Assembly: GCA_949130495.1 (NCBI GenBank)
Contig: OX422215.1
Coordinates: forward strand, 528,533,755 to 528,597,754
Source: Sambucus nigra
Taxonomy: Eukaryota; Streptophyta; Magnoliopsida; Dipsacales; Adoxaceae
Length of the DNA stretch: 64,000 nucleotides
Reading direction: 5' to 3'
How positions within the stretch are numbered: the first letter of the stretch is position 1; each line of letters starts with the position of its first letter. The translations under genes were made by a program, and so were the position numbers. The notes below the pieces were generated by a model that was not told where the DNA came from, did no database searches, and saw only the letters and a program-made list of their open reading frames with translations. Of this stretch, positions 22,213 to 33,385 are shown piece after piece.

Positions 22213-23340
22213 TTTTGCTGTAAAAAAAATGTTATTAGTACAGATAAAAAAAAATGTTATTAGTACAGATAAAAAAATGTTACGTCTATATTATAACGTA
22301 TGTGTAAGTTCCATCAATACCATTTCGTTTCAATTTTGTAATATTATGTTTTTTCCAAATATTTAAAGAGTTATTAAATGGGTGCCCCACCCCTGCCCCC
22401 TCCCCCCGCCACACACACACGCACACCTACGCACACGCACACACACATATAATTTTTAGATTATGTATAGGAATTGAATTTTAATATTAATCCTTCATAA
22501 ATCCCTTGAATACATGCATAAATTTGTAGAGATTGAAATTAAATTGCTTGAGATTGAATTTCTATGTTTCGGGGTCATTATTTGAAAATACTTAATTACC
22601 CTTTGAAAACCTTTCATAACACACCTATGTATTAAATATGGGTTAGACCTCTTAGCTTGCTCAACCACCCATTTACACACTTACTTTACCTTTTATTTAC
22701 ATTATGGATATTAATCAATTCACACGTTTTTTGTCCACTTCAACCTTTACTGAAACATTTATTAATTCATTCAAGTTAGGTAAAACCACGCAAGTATCTA
22801 ATACCAAGTTTTGACGACACGGATCTCTAGAAAGAAAAACAAGCATTTCCAAATTAATATGCCCTCTTTCTTGTTTAGTGTCTCGTGAATTGATAGTATG
22901 ATTATAAAAATAGTATACAAAACTAGGTGAGATTTTAGAATTACACGTCGAAATAATACATGTTGTATAATAATAATAATACAAGTGCATGCTTTGCAAT
23001 CAAAGGTATTTATCTTTATAAGGAAAAAATTATCTTAAAATGATTGGTAGGGAATGTCTATGAGGTGGATGATAATTTATTTGATATTTTATTTTATTTC
23101 TTTTGGTTAGGTTATTAAGACTTTATTTGAATTGATATCTTAGTAATTATTATTTAATATTTATTTTGAGCAATTATCTTATAGTAGGATTATTATCCTA
23201 GAAACAATTCTAACATTCCATGAAGGAAAACTTTTATTGGATGGTTGAAAAGACAATAGTTCCAAATTTATTATATTCCATAACAATTTCATAGTTTCAA
23301 TTCATTTTCATTTATTCTCTTAGTGCTACAACAATAATTT
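22213..23340. other. CACTA non-coding DNA upstream of the TnpA-like gene
   Basis: No supported gene. AT-rich, with a short (CA)n run near 22415-22446. As it lies 5' of the gene on the minus strand, it should contain the promoter, but I could not identify one with confidence. Confidence 0.45.
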
Positions 23341-23830
23341 TCGTCCTCCACCACCCCCTCCCCACCCCCTGCCCCCCTCCACCACCCCCTCCCCCACCAC
23401 ACACCACCACACACACACACACACACCCCATCCCTCCACCACCCCCTCCCCCACCACACACACACACACACACACACCACACCACACCACCCCCACCACA
23501 CACACACACACCCCACCCCACCCCACCCCCTCCCCCACCACACACCACCACCACACACACACACACCCCACCCCACCCCCTCCCCCACCACACACCACCA
23601 CACACACACACACACCACCCCACCCCACCCCCTGCCCCACCCCACACCACCACCACACACACACACACCCTGCCCCACCCCACCCCCTGCCCCACCCCTC
23701 ATCTACCCCCTCCCCCACCACACACCACCACACACACACACACACCCCACCCCACCCTCCACCACCCCCTCCCCCACCCTGCCCCACCCCGCCCCACCCT
23801 CCACCCCCTGCCCCCCTCCACGCACACACA
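23341..23830. repeat. CA/CCCC-rich minisatellite inside the CACTA element
   Basis: About 490 bases made only of A, C and a few T on the plus strand. Blocks of (CA)n alternate with CCACCCCCTCCCCCACCACA, repeated with a period of roughly 55-65 bases. Long Gly/Val/Cys frames on the other strand come from base composition and are not genes. Confidence 0.9.
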
Positions 23831-23885
23831 TACACACATATATATATACACATACACACATAAATATACACACAAACATATATAT

Positions 23886-23889
<4 letters not shown>

Positions 23890-23918
<29 letters not shown>

Positions 23919-23941
23919 CAGCATTGAGAGAGAGAGAGAGA
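23890..23941. repeat. (GA)n microsatellite
   Basis: Two GA runs separated by a short CAGCATT spacer, next to a run of TA/CA dinucleotides (about 23820-23885). Inside the CACTA element. Confidence 0.9.
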
Positions 23942-24012
23942 GATGGAGGGAACGGCGCGGGAGGGAAAAAAGAAGGGGGGTAGGGTTTTTGCTGCGAACA
24001 TTGTCACGGTCG

Positions 24013-24196
24013 TGTCAAGGTCATTGACCGTGACACGACTTGTCACGGTCATTGACCGTGACACGACCGTGACAAATTTACTTGCCACGGCCTTGTCACG
24101 GTCAAAGACCGTGACAAGTCTTTGTCACGGTCGTGTCAAGGTCAATGACCGTGACACAAAACGCGTGTTTTTTTGTCACGGTCAATGACCTTGACA
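24013..24196. repeat. CACTA right subterminal palindromic repeats (5 units)
   Basis: Five units of the 23-bp palindrome, starting at 24013, 24041, 24094, 24134 and 24174. They mirror the seven units at the other end. Confidence 0.85.
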
Positions 24197-24245
24197 AGTC
24201 TGGCCGGCTGAAAGGTGACAATTTGCCCATTTTGGTGTAGTGAAT

Positions 24246-25096
24246 CAACCATCTTGCTAAAAGACTGGAAGACGTAGTCGAATCCTGAGGAAGAGAAACA
24301 TTCATCTCCACTTGAGAAGAGATAGAGGAGATGTGCGGTATTTATGAGACGGGGCATTCAATGAAGGAATGCTCAACGATACCTGCCTATAAATTTATGC
24401 TTCAAGAGAAAGTGGAAGCGGCATGATATTCTAAGGGTAATTTTAATGCCCTTCACGGGAATTCTTATAAACTTTCGTAGAGGAACCATCCCGGTTTTAG
24501 TTGTGGGTACCAACATGCTGTGTTGAATCCTAATTCACACATTTCACCTCCTCCACCACCGCCTCGACATCTCAAACAAGCTAAACACATGCAAGCAGTG
24601 CGTCCGACAACCTATATAATCCCACCATGGAGAAATATCGAGGGTACTTTGAACCAATTTATGCAAGCTCAATCAGCAACCAACGCTCAAAATGCCAGAA
24701 TGTTTGCCAAAATAAATGCTAATATTTATAGATTGCAATATTCCTTGAGTGTCCAAGAGAAGGGTAAGTTTCCTGCCCAGGGCCAAAAAACCCTTAATGG
24801 TCAAAATTTTGTTATCTCTAACCCCGATAAAAATCAAGAGCAATGTAGTAAGGTAACCACTCTATGTAGTGGGAGAGTCGTTGACTTGTCACCTCCTCCA
24901 CACGACGAGCAAAATGACAAGGAGATTTCTCCCGACACAAAAGAGGTCGAAGATGTCCCTTTGAGAAAGAGTGATAATAATGATACAGTTAGGCCCAATG
25001 TCATTTTAAAACTTCTCATTGCTACTCCACACCCTCAACGGTTGGTCTCTCACACCAAAGAGACCTCCCGTGACCACGTCCAAGACGCTATCTAGA
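24246..25096 (+). pseudogene. Athila-like gag 3' part and linker, copy 1
   Basis: Continuation of gag after the CACTA element. The first part has a knuckle-like CGIYETGHSMKEC in which the expected second Cys is Tyr; copy 2 has the same change, so it predates the duplication. Stops follow. From 24520 an open stretch of 191 codons begins with Pro-rich HISPPPPPPRH. It continues through FAKINANIYRLQYSLSVQEK to an acidic linker that ends at a TAG (25094-25096) just before the protease region. Confidence 0.75.
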
Positions 25097-25107
25097 AATG
25101 AAATGTT

Positions 25108-25788
25108 AATTTATCTTTTCTCGAGACCATAAAGCAAATTCCCACTTACGCTAAGTTTCTAAAGGAATTACTCACGGTGAAACGTAGGCTAAAGGTAAAC
25201 AAAAATATGTTCCTAGCACAGAACATCAGTGCAGTACTACTCAGTGACCTTCCACCAAAATTTAAAGATTCGGGTGCCGTAACCATTTCGTGCATCATGG
25301 GGAAGGACCAAATTGAGAGAGCATCAATGGATCAAGGGGCGAGTGTTAACATTCTCCCCTACTCCATCCATAAACAATTAGACTTGGGGGAGCTTAAGCC
25401 CATAAAGATAACTCTCCAGTTAGCTAATCATTTTGTAAAGATACCTCCGAGGATTGCTGAGGATGTGATCATCCAAGTTGACACTTTCTACTTACTGGTG
25501 GATTTTGACATTTGGGACAAGGAACCCTCCTCTCTCTCAAGTAACCATGCTCCCATGATACTTGGCCGGCCATTCTTAACTACGTCTAATGCACTGATTA
25601 ACACACGCAACAGGAAAATGCAACTCATATTCGAGAAACTGACTCTTGAAACAAACATCTTCAACATCACCAAGTACGAAGGTGATGAAGGAAAATTACG
25701 AGAAATGGATCTTATGGACGAGACAGTACATGAGCTCGTTGAGAGGAATCACATGAGGGAGACATTAGGGGTGTGTTTTGTTACATAA
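25108..25788 (+). pseudogene. Athila-like aspartic protease, copy 1
   Basis: Plus-strand protease part. It begins ETIKQIPTYAKFLKELLTVK, then KFKDSGAVTISCIMGKDQIE, the active site ASMDQGASVNILPYS (Asp-Gln-Gly, where relatives usually have Asp-Leu-Gly), LKPIKITLQLANHFVKIP, MILGRPFLTTSNALINTRN and LETNIFNITK. This order is characteristic of Athila-type gag-pro. The 203 codons from 25177 are open, while the upstream join to gag is broken by stops. It would process Gag. Unlike full Athila elements, no reverse transcriptase follows. Confidence 0.85.
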
Positions 25789-26099
25789 AGGGAGAACGAT
25801 AATTCTGACATTGAGCGAGAGGTAGAAGATGTGTGTTTAGTGAATGCGATTGAGAGAGAGTGGGTACACGGAGGCATGATTGAGAGAGGGAGTCGTGATG
25901 AGAGTACGAGAAAGGATTTGGAGGTCGAGCAAGAAGTGAGTTAGGGGATATGAGCCTAGAGGATTTTGAGAAAGAATTTAGGACGTTGGATGAGAGCCTC
26001 ACTATTGAAGTCCAAACATTATTGGACTCATTTAGCCACTTAGAAGAGAATGAATGGAATGATAGGATATATTAATTCCTTATTCGTGACCACCCACAC

Positions 26100-26423
26100 A
26101 TGCCACTTGAGTTCTCGAATGCGATCGAGGGAAGACCTAGTGTTTTGTCTGATTTAGATCCCGACACATGCATTTTTGAACCTCAGGGAAATATAGGTTT
26201 AACATGTCCTTCCAATTTTCATAGAGATGTTACCTTCGTGTCGGGACAAGTATGTTACGATTCAATTGGGAACCACAAGGGTCTCATTCACGTTAGTCAT
26301 CACGAACCTCAAGGTGTTCCCCTTATATATGGGGCCGGTCCCCACTTGTTTCGATTATTGATTTACGATGTGAGGAAGAGGGAGACGAGGAGAGCATCGG
26401 ATCCCGTACATGGGGTCGAATGA
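26100..26423 (+). pseudogene. Unrecognised ORF downstream of Athila-like protease, copy 1
   Basis: An open frame of 107 codons starting MPLEFSNAIEGRPSVLSDLD. It may continue a longer frame that contains VQTLLDSFSHLEENEWND upstream (stops between). Copy 2 (54271-54660) shares the first 70 or so codons and then differs by a frameshift. I recognise no domain; the position is where a reverse transcriptase linker would start in a full element. Confidence 0.35.
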
Positions 26424-28604
26424 TTTTTTACAAGGGAGAGAGAGGTCATCACACCCCCTACGTGTATGGGGTGATCCATGTGTATATTAGTGAGTAAATT
26501 TAGTTTAAGGATAGTTTAGAGGTCCGTAGAGGTCACGAGTTAGGAAAGTTTTGAACACCATGTTGGTTTTCCATGCACGGGTGTGCGCAAGCACATTTCG
26601 AGAGTAAGGTTGAGGTGTCCCGAGTGTTTAGGGAGGCTTGATATACTTTAGAGAGAAGACGTCCAGGGTTAGAACACTTAGAATTGAAAAAATATGGCTT
26701 ATTTGAAGTTTTAGGTAGCGAGTTTGGTCCAACAGCAGGCCGAACCGACTCGCCTACACACTCGAACCGGTTCGAATGACCTGATGACAGGTTCTCCCCC
26801 AGCTGTGTTTTCCCACCAAATTCAGTCACTCTTTTCCCCTTTTCACCCGTGATCCAACACCAATGGCCCTTCATATTAGCTCATTTGTTGTGATGTTTTT
26901 TTTCTTCTTCTATATGTAGTTATTTTATGCTTTATCGTTTCATCATTGCCAGAACTATGTAATTTATCCTTTACCGCCTTGTAATAAATTGTAGTGAAAA
27001 TGAAAAATTTTCTTTTTAAATATTTGGTTGTTTTATTCTCGCACTTATTATTTTTTCTTATTTAGCTTTTAGTCCTTTTGATTGAGGACAATGCAAAAGT
27101 CTAAGTTATGGAGTGCATATTTCTAAAACTTTACAAATTTTTAAATGCCCTAAAATAAAAAAGTAGAAAATTTCAAAAATCCCCCCCCCCCCAAATGGAA
27201 AACTCCGAAAAAGTCAAATATATTTTTCTTCAAAATAAATAAAAATTGAAATTCAAAACCTTCAAAAAGGTCGCAAAATTTTGTTTAGAGTCTCAATTTT
27301 AAAATTATTAAGTATTAAGAAGAAATTGACCAAAGATGAAAATTAAACGAAAGTTGACTTAACGAATAAGTGGGAAGATTAATAAACCCGGTGAGATTTG
27401 GAGACTATCATTATTTTTCGAGAAATTAAATCAATCCTAGTTATAATTAACTCTATGTTCGATTCAGTTTTAATTAAGTTGCTGAAGATCTAGAATTTTT
27501 ATTTTGATCAGTTACGGGAAACGAGTGAAATGTTGTCTTGAAAAATGCTCAAAAATATCTCTAAATTAATTATAATCTCGAGACGCATATGGTAAAATAA
27601 TGAGTAATTCGAATAAATGAAGCTAGGCCATTGTTTGTTACCCAAAAATAGTAGCCATAAAAACGTGTGAAAAAATATCCCTTTTTGCTAACCCAATTGA
27701 GCGAAATAAATTTCTCAATTTCGTTTGATAACCCCAAAAGCCCATTTAGCCCGGAGTTGTGAAAATCAGAAAATTCATCTGGCAAGTCCAAATGGTGCAA
27801 TAAAAAAATATAGGAAAAATGGGAAGCAAAAAAAAAGAAAAGAAAAAAAATAGAAAAAGAAAAGAAAAAGGGTAGAAGAAGAAAAGAAAAAGAGAAAAAG
27901 CCCGAAAAAGCGCCAGAGGACATAGTAAGCACAACTTTCCAACTCCGAAATTTCCTAATAATTTCTATATTTTCCAATACACCTTACAACCAGAAAAAGT
28001 CCTAACCGAGTCCGAATAACAAAATTAATTACCACGTGGAGAGCCTCAGACACGAAAAGATAATAAAAGATATTGATTCGTGTGAATAAGAACCGAAGTT
28101 TTTCGTATTCCGATGATGAGATCATTTCACCACAAAAATTCTGTCTTTGAATTTTGTGTTCATGAATTTATGTTCCATTATATTTACTCTTATAAATCAC
28201 GCATACCGAGAGAAATAGCCACATTCCGAGTGATTCGTTTGTGAGTGTATCCATGAGAATTGAATCAAAATGAATTTTTAGGAAGTAACATAATGATCAA
28301 TCGATGGAAGTTAGCGGTTTAATTTTCGACTTCGCGGACACACACTACGATTTGAGACTATTGGATATAAATTTAAGATCACTATTTTTGAGGAATTTAA
28401 ATTGTACAATTTTTGAGTATTTTAATTTTTTTTTTCTTTGAGTCGAATAACATAGGTGTTTAATAGCTTGTTGCATACGTTAAATGCAATCGATTGTCTG
28501 CGAAAAATGTAGTGTATCCCAATAAAGTTTTTGTGAGTTCCTTAACCCATACTCTTATTCTTTTTCATTGATAGTGATGATCAAAGTTCTAAGTTAGGGG
28601 GGTT
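26424..28604. other. Athila-like non-coding region before the 3' LTR, copy 1
   Basis: No gene seen. It holds an AACCGGTT palindrome at 26765, a 12-C run at about 27181, and a polypurine-like site near 27095-27115 that has lost its GGGGG core (copy 2 keeps it at about 55290). A functional-looking polypurine tract, AAGTTAGGGGGG, sits just before the LTR at 28591-28602. Confidence 0.5.
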
Positions 28605-30039
28605 TGATTCGGTGTAAACATTTCATATTTATCCTCATAATTTAGGCATTTTTAGTATCCTGTGTAATTTAATTTAACCAAATTTATCTTATATTCATGC
28701 TACTGACCCTATTTGGCAAGTACATCTTGTTTTGTGTATTTTTCATATGTTTTACAGGTAATTAATGCAAGTAAAAACGAAAGAGAAATCAAAACAGTGA
28801 AAGAAATCCTAAGAAAAGAGAAGTCAAGGGCATTTTTGGAATTTTTCACCCGGAACTCGGAGACGGAGCCAACTGCAAAGTCGAAGAGCTTGAAGTCACG
28901 AGAAAACTAGAAAAATGGCACCTTAATTCGGGCTACGATGAAGGATTTACGTGAATTTTAAGTCAAAAATCAAAGAAAATTGAGGGAGTCAATGTCACCC
29001 AAATCGGGTCACCCAGAACTGGTTCAGCATACCTAAAGCACGAATTTGTGTTTAATGCTGATTTTTTCTTGAGTTGGTTTTAAGTGGGACTCTTGCAAAA
29101 AATGTGTGGGGAGTTTTAGTTAGTTTTTGGAGAGAATTTTATGAGTTTTTTGACCTACAAAGAAAGAGGAGAAGAGGTAAGAAGATAGTTTCAATTTTGT
29201 TCATCAAGCTTACACTTTTATGGATACATGTTATAGATTTTTATTAATAGAGTTTTTCTTTCTTCTCCCTCGTTCTTGAAGTAAAATTATTTACATGCTA
29301 TGTTTATTTTCTGAGATTCCAAGCTTTTCATGCATGTTTAGAGATAGTTTCATTATGACTTCGATTACATGCAACGTAGATATTATGCTTTCTAATAATT
29401 ACACCATGTCTGACTAGTTTTATAGAGGGTTAGGGTATATGAACCCAAACTAGTGATGAGTTGGGTATAAAATTGAATAAAAATACGGAGATAACTTGAA
29501 GACTTGAGGTATTGTCAAAACACATATTATAGATATCTTAACCTCGTTTGCCCTAGGTAACCGATGTATTTGAGAGTATAATATGCTCATCAACAATCTA
29601 ATCATTCATGTTAAATTTATTACATATGAATTCTTGTGCGGAGTTCAATCCTTATATAGATGATTGTTTGAAATGTTTAACGCTTTCTATGAATTATTAA
29701 TATAATTTTTAACCTTTTATATCCAACGAATGTATCGACGACGTGGGGGAATGTACTCCAATCCTATTTTCCCATAAAACCACTTTATTGTCATCGCATG
29801 CCTAGTTAATTCATTAGTTGAATTAGTTTGCTTTAGTTAATTACAAGATCTCAAAACAATCATCTTTTCCTTCTTTTCGTTAGTCAAACATAATATTTTT
29901 CATCTTTCCTATTCGTAGTCACATCTTATGTCCTATTTCCTGTGTTCGATACCACACTTTCTCGAATTATTAGTTACGTAATCGGCTTACACTTGAGCCG
30001 ATATAATTACGAACTAAAGACACTTTTAAAGTCCCTTCA
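28605..30039 (+). repeat. Athila-like 3' LTR, copy 1
   Basis: About 1435 bases, from TGATTCGGTG after a G-rich tract to CCCTTCA. The end matches the 5' LTR remnant at 18687-18761. Followed by TGAAG (30040-30044), likely one half of the target-site duplication. The start is inferred from the polypurine tract, since the matching 5' LTR start is missing. Confidence 0.65.
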
Positions 30040-30064
30040 TGAAGAACAATAAATTGAGGGAGAT

Positions 30065-30868
30065 GTGAGTGAGGGTGAAGAAGAGGATACGAAAGATTTG
30101 CAAGCTGCATTCAATGAATTGTATGCAAAAACTTTGAAGATCATTATGGAAAACTTGAAGTTAGAATCTAAGTTGAAGGAATGTGACATAGATAATAATA
30201 ATGATGCTTTAATTAAGGATCTTAGGGAACGTGAGAATATTCTTCGAGATAAGCTAGAGTATGTCGAGGGAGAGAGAGATAGTTTGTGAGGTTTGATGGA
30301 GGCTATGTAAAATGAGGTTTTATAGTTTGAGGAGTCTAGGCGTTTGCTCGAGTCTAGGATTGGTGAGCTTGAGGAGAGATTGAGAGATTCAAGTAAGGTA
30401 AAGTTTAATTTGGAGTCTAGTTCAGAAAATCTAGATAAGATGTTAGTCACCGTCCAAATCAAGGATGATCGGTGTGGTATTGGCTTCAATGATCATGTTG
30501 CACCCATTCCCAAAGCCAAAATCATGCATGCGATAGATCCACCTAGGAACATTAGGAAAGAGATACCAAGGAAGTTTAGGATAGAGCCACCTACAAATAT
30601 TAGTATTGGACCACCTTTAGGTAACACTCACTACCATATATACACTTACACTCATTGCAATATGCAAGGTCATCTTAGGCGATTCTGTTACAAACTTCAA
30701 AATGTTCCTAGTAAGTTTAATAATAGACTCACTTTGATTCCCAAAATCCCCATGCGTCATAACACATCTATTTGGGTTAAGAAATTGGACTTAGAGGCTT
30801 TGGGACTTTTACTTCATGGCTCTCATTTGATTGCACGTGATTCTCCTTGTGTTGGATTTTTTGGTTGA
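30065..30868 (+). pseudogene. Partial copia gag (coiled coil plus damaged knuckle), copy 1
   Basis: Plus-strand frame starting MSEGEEEDTKDLQAAFNELY, with heptad-rich coiled coil (ERENILRDKLEYVEGERDSL), three stops between 30287 and 30330, then a second coiled coil and a knuckle-like YTHCNMQGHLRRFC ending at 30868. The first Cys of the knuckle is Tyr here; copy 2 keeps Cys but has Pro for the His. It parallels the C-terminal half of SIRE-type gag and has the same layout as the gag of element B. Confidence 0.7.
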
Positions 30869-32539
30869 TCGTGTTAGTTATTTCTCATACGCTAGTTATG
30901 CTTCATGATATATCTTTGCTAGTGTTATGGCATGTGTACTTTTTATATTATATTTTTCTTTTAATGAGGCTTATTTGAAAAAACATAAAAATATTTTTGG
31001 TTTTATATATTTTTTTGAAAATACAAAAAGATTTTGTTTTTGAAAAATATTTTGAAAAGTTCAAAGAAATTTTCGGTTTTGGTATATTTTAGTTTTACAC
31101 ATTTGGTATGGCATATTGGTGTGTTTGAATTCATTTCATTCTGTACTTTCCATGCAGCTAGGACATTTGGTTATGACTTTGGATGCTTAGATTGTTCTTA
31201 ACCATGTTTATGGAGTTGTTTCGACATTGATTTTCTTTATGGATTCGACTTTGTATTTGCCCCCGCACACACATGCATGAGCTTATTGGATTTTGACTTC
31301 ATATTGTACATTTGAGCTTCGTGAGATGTTCTCCTATCAATCTTGTCATCTACATATTTATTTGACTATGGAGGATTTGTTCATGTAAGAAGCTTTTCCC
31401 GTGAGGATTTTGTTTTTTTATTGAAAATATGATGCGTGCACGGTAAAGGGTTGCGAGAGAATAATAATCTCGTCGTGAAATCCACCATTTAAAAGAGCCC
31501 GAAAAAACCAAGATAATCAAAAGAATAACATGCCAAAAAGGGACAATTAGTTTAGTTTGATGTATTCATTCAAAAGAAAAGAAAAGATATATTTTGAGGG
31601 AGTTTGGATTGAATATCAAAGGGTTTACACAATGAAAATGTATCATAGTTAAGCTTATTTTGTCATGACTCCATTGATTTGTAGAATCATTAAAATTCTA
31701 GGCTTGTGTGCATTGTGCTTATTTTGTTCATTAAGTTCAACTATATTAGTCACTTGAGTCTAAAGCTTAGTTTGATAAAGTTTTGCGGTCAATTATAAAT
31801 TCTTGAACATATTTGAATGGTTGGGTTATAATTCTTTTGTTTCCAGTTCACGCCCATTCATTCCATTCCATACGTTTGGACACATCGATACTATGCTAGT
31901 GTGTAAAGCTTGTGTGTTTTATGGTCTTTTATACCTGTATATGTGTGCCGAATTTACTTAGATATATTTTTCATATATTTTATATGGTATGTTTGTTGTA
32001 TTTTTGAAATTTGCATTTTTTTTAAAATTGAAAAATTCTAAAAATAGTTGGTTGTGATTGCTTTTGAGTTTATCCTTACTTGAGTTTAATTGATATATAT
32101 TTGATATACTTGTCATGACACACTGTATTTAGTTGTGCTTATTATTTTCCTTGTGTATTTTGGACAAATAAATGGGGAGAAAAAATTATGAATTTGGGGG
32201 AGTGAGAATTTGAATTATGGGGGAGACTCGAGAATTGATTTACTTGATTTGATTTATGTTTATCTCATTTCAAACTCGATACTTCACGAAGGTATTTGGT
32301 TTGTTAATTGTGTGTAGGACTTTGATGATCATTTGGAAAGCACACTAAAGAAGCGCAAGGATAGCAAAGAGATTTCAAGATTTCAATGTTGAAGATTTTG
32401 AAGAGAATTTGAAGACTTGCATATTTAGTATCTTTACGGTTTTTGGGTTGCATGTGAGGGTATTATATTTGTATAGGATTTTTGTATTGATAATTCAAAT
32501 TATTTTTATTTTGTACCGGCATAGACATAGGGGGAGATT
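30869..32539 (+). other. B+ internal non-coding DNA, copy 1
   Basis: No gene seen; T-rich DNA on the plus strand. It is the reverse-orientation counterpart of the non-coding interior of elements A and B. It ends in the polypurine tract at 32528-32538. Confidence 0.55.
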
Positions 32540-33385
32540 TGAAAGGACATATTTTCAATAGTCCCGAGATTACATTGTGTATGTCGTATACCGCTACAAC
32601 TGTCGAAGAAAGTTCACGATCATTTGTTCAAGAAGGCGGATCCGAATATCAAGTTTCTTCAACAACAGACATCTAGAAGATTGATTTTGGTAAGGAATGT
32701 GTTTAAGTTTAGTAAATGCTTTACTTTAGTATTGGGATATTTTTTGATTTTTTTTAATTAAAATGAGGCAATTTTTCTAAGTCAAAATAATTTTTGGAAG
32801 ACCTGTAGGTGAGCTTTTTAAAAAAAAACTGCTCATGTCGTTCAAACGAAATAGGCCTGTCGTTCAAACTCCCAAAAAATCTAGTTTTTTATTCACCAAA
32901 ACATCCCATTTTTTTGTGAATAATTAGTGGAACCCAAATACTTTTGTGGAAGTTTATCTTTATAGAGTGCAATTTTTACTGCTGGATTGGTAGTTCTCGT
33001 GGAAGATGATTGCAGACGACTACGGCCATTGGGGATACTCGAGGCAATTCACTGTTGAAGGAAGAGTTGCAGTTCTTGAGGTTCTTGTGGTAATCTTTGC
33101 TGATTTTAGGTTGCGATCTTTGTAGGTTTTCTGCAGAAAATTCATTGCAGATTTCTCTATGTAATTATAAGTTGAGATTTGCATTATATAGTGAAATAAA
33201 AGTTTTTACCCGAAAGGGATTTTTTCCTAAAATTGTGCCTTTCCCGACATGCTTTATTTACTTAATGATTTGAATCATTTAGATGCATGTTTGGGGTTTA
33301 AGAAGATAAAATTGGTTTAAATAAATTGATTCTCATACTTGGTGTATAATAAATTTGGAAAAAGGTTGTCTTTTGATAAAACACA
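32540..33385 (+). repeat. B+ 3' LTR, copy 1
   Basis: It starts TGAAAGGACATAT after GGGGGAGATT. The first 200 bases match the reverse complement of the B LTR (both contain GGATCCGAATATCAAG). The right end is approximate. Confidence 0.6.

Larger units (their letters stand above)
19879..24242 (-). mobile_element. CACTA (En/Spm-type) DNA transposon
   Basis: A 4364-bp element with terminal inverted repeats CACTACACCAAA at both ends, a 3-bp AAT duplication and a verified empty site in copy 2. Each end carries a cluster of 23-bp palindromic subterminal repeats. It encodes a four-exon TnpA-like protein on the minus strand, but no TnpD-type transposase is visible. It therefore probably moved using a transposase made elsewhere. 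It inserted after the segmental duplication, or only in this copy. Confidence 0.93.
18687..30039 (+). mobile_element. Athila-like gypsy, gag-protease only, copy 1 (with CACTA insertion)
   Basis: Plus-strand element with a 5' LTR remnant (18687-18761), PBS, broken gag, protease, about 3.2 kb without a recognisable gene, polypurine tract and 3' LTR (28605-30039). Gag and protease resemble those of plant Athila elements. No reverse transcriptase, RNase H, integrase or envelope-like gene is seen, so it was probably non-autonomous. The CACTA element at 19879-24242 splits gag. The left part of the 5' LTR was lost or displaced by element B. Confidence 0.8.
30040..33385 (+). mobile_element. Plus-strand SIRE-like copia relic (B+), copy 1
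   Basis: Partial element related to B but in the opposite orientation. It has a partial gag (30065-30868), about 1.7 kb without a gene, a polypurine tract (GGGGGAGAT) and a 3' LTR from 32540. The 5' side is cut off by the Athila-like LTR at 30039, so it is the oldest visible layer of the stack. Confidence 0.7.

Noticed and set aside
23289..24088. Several long overlapping minus-strand frames rich in Gly, Val and Cys
   Set aside because: They are translations of the CA/CCCC minisatellite in more than one frame at once, which is a composition artefact.
26533..26874. Minus-strand frame of 113 codons in the Athila-like interior (and 54657-54998 in copy 2)
   Set aside because: The two copies do not keep the same frame over its length and no motif is recognisable.
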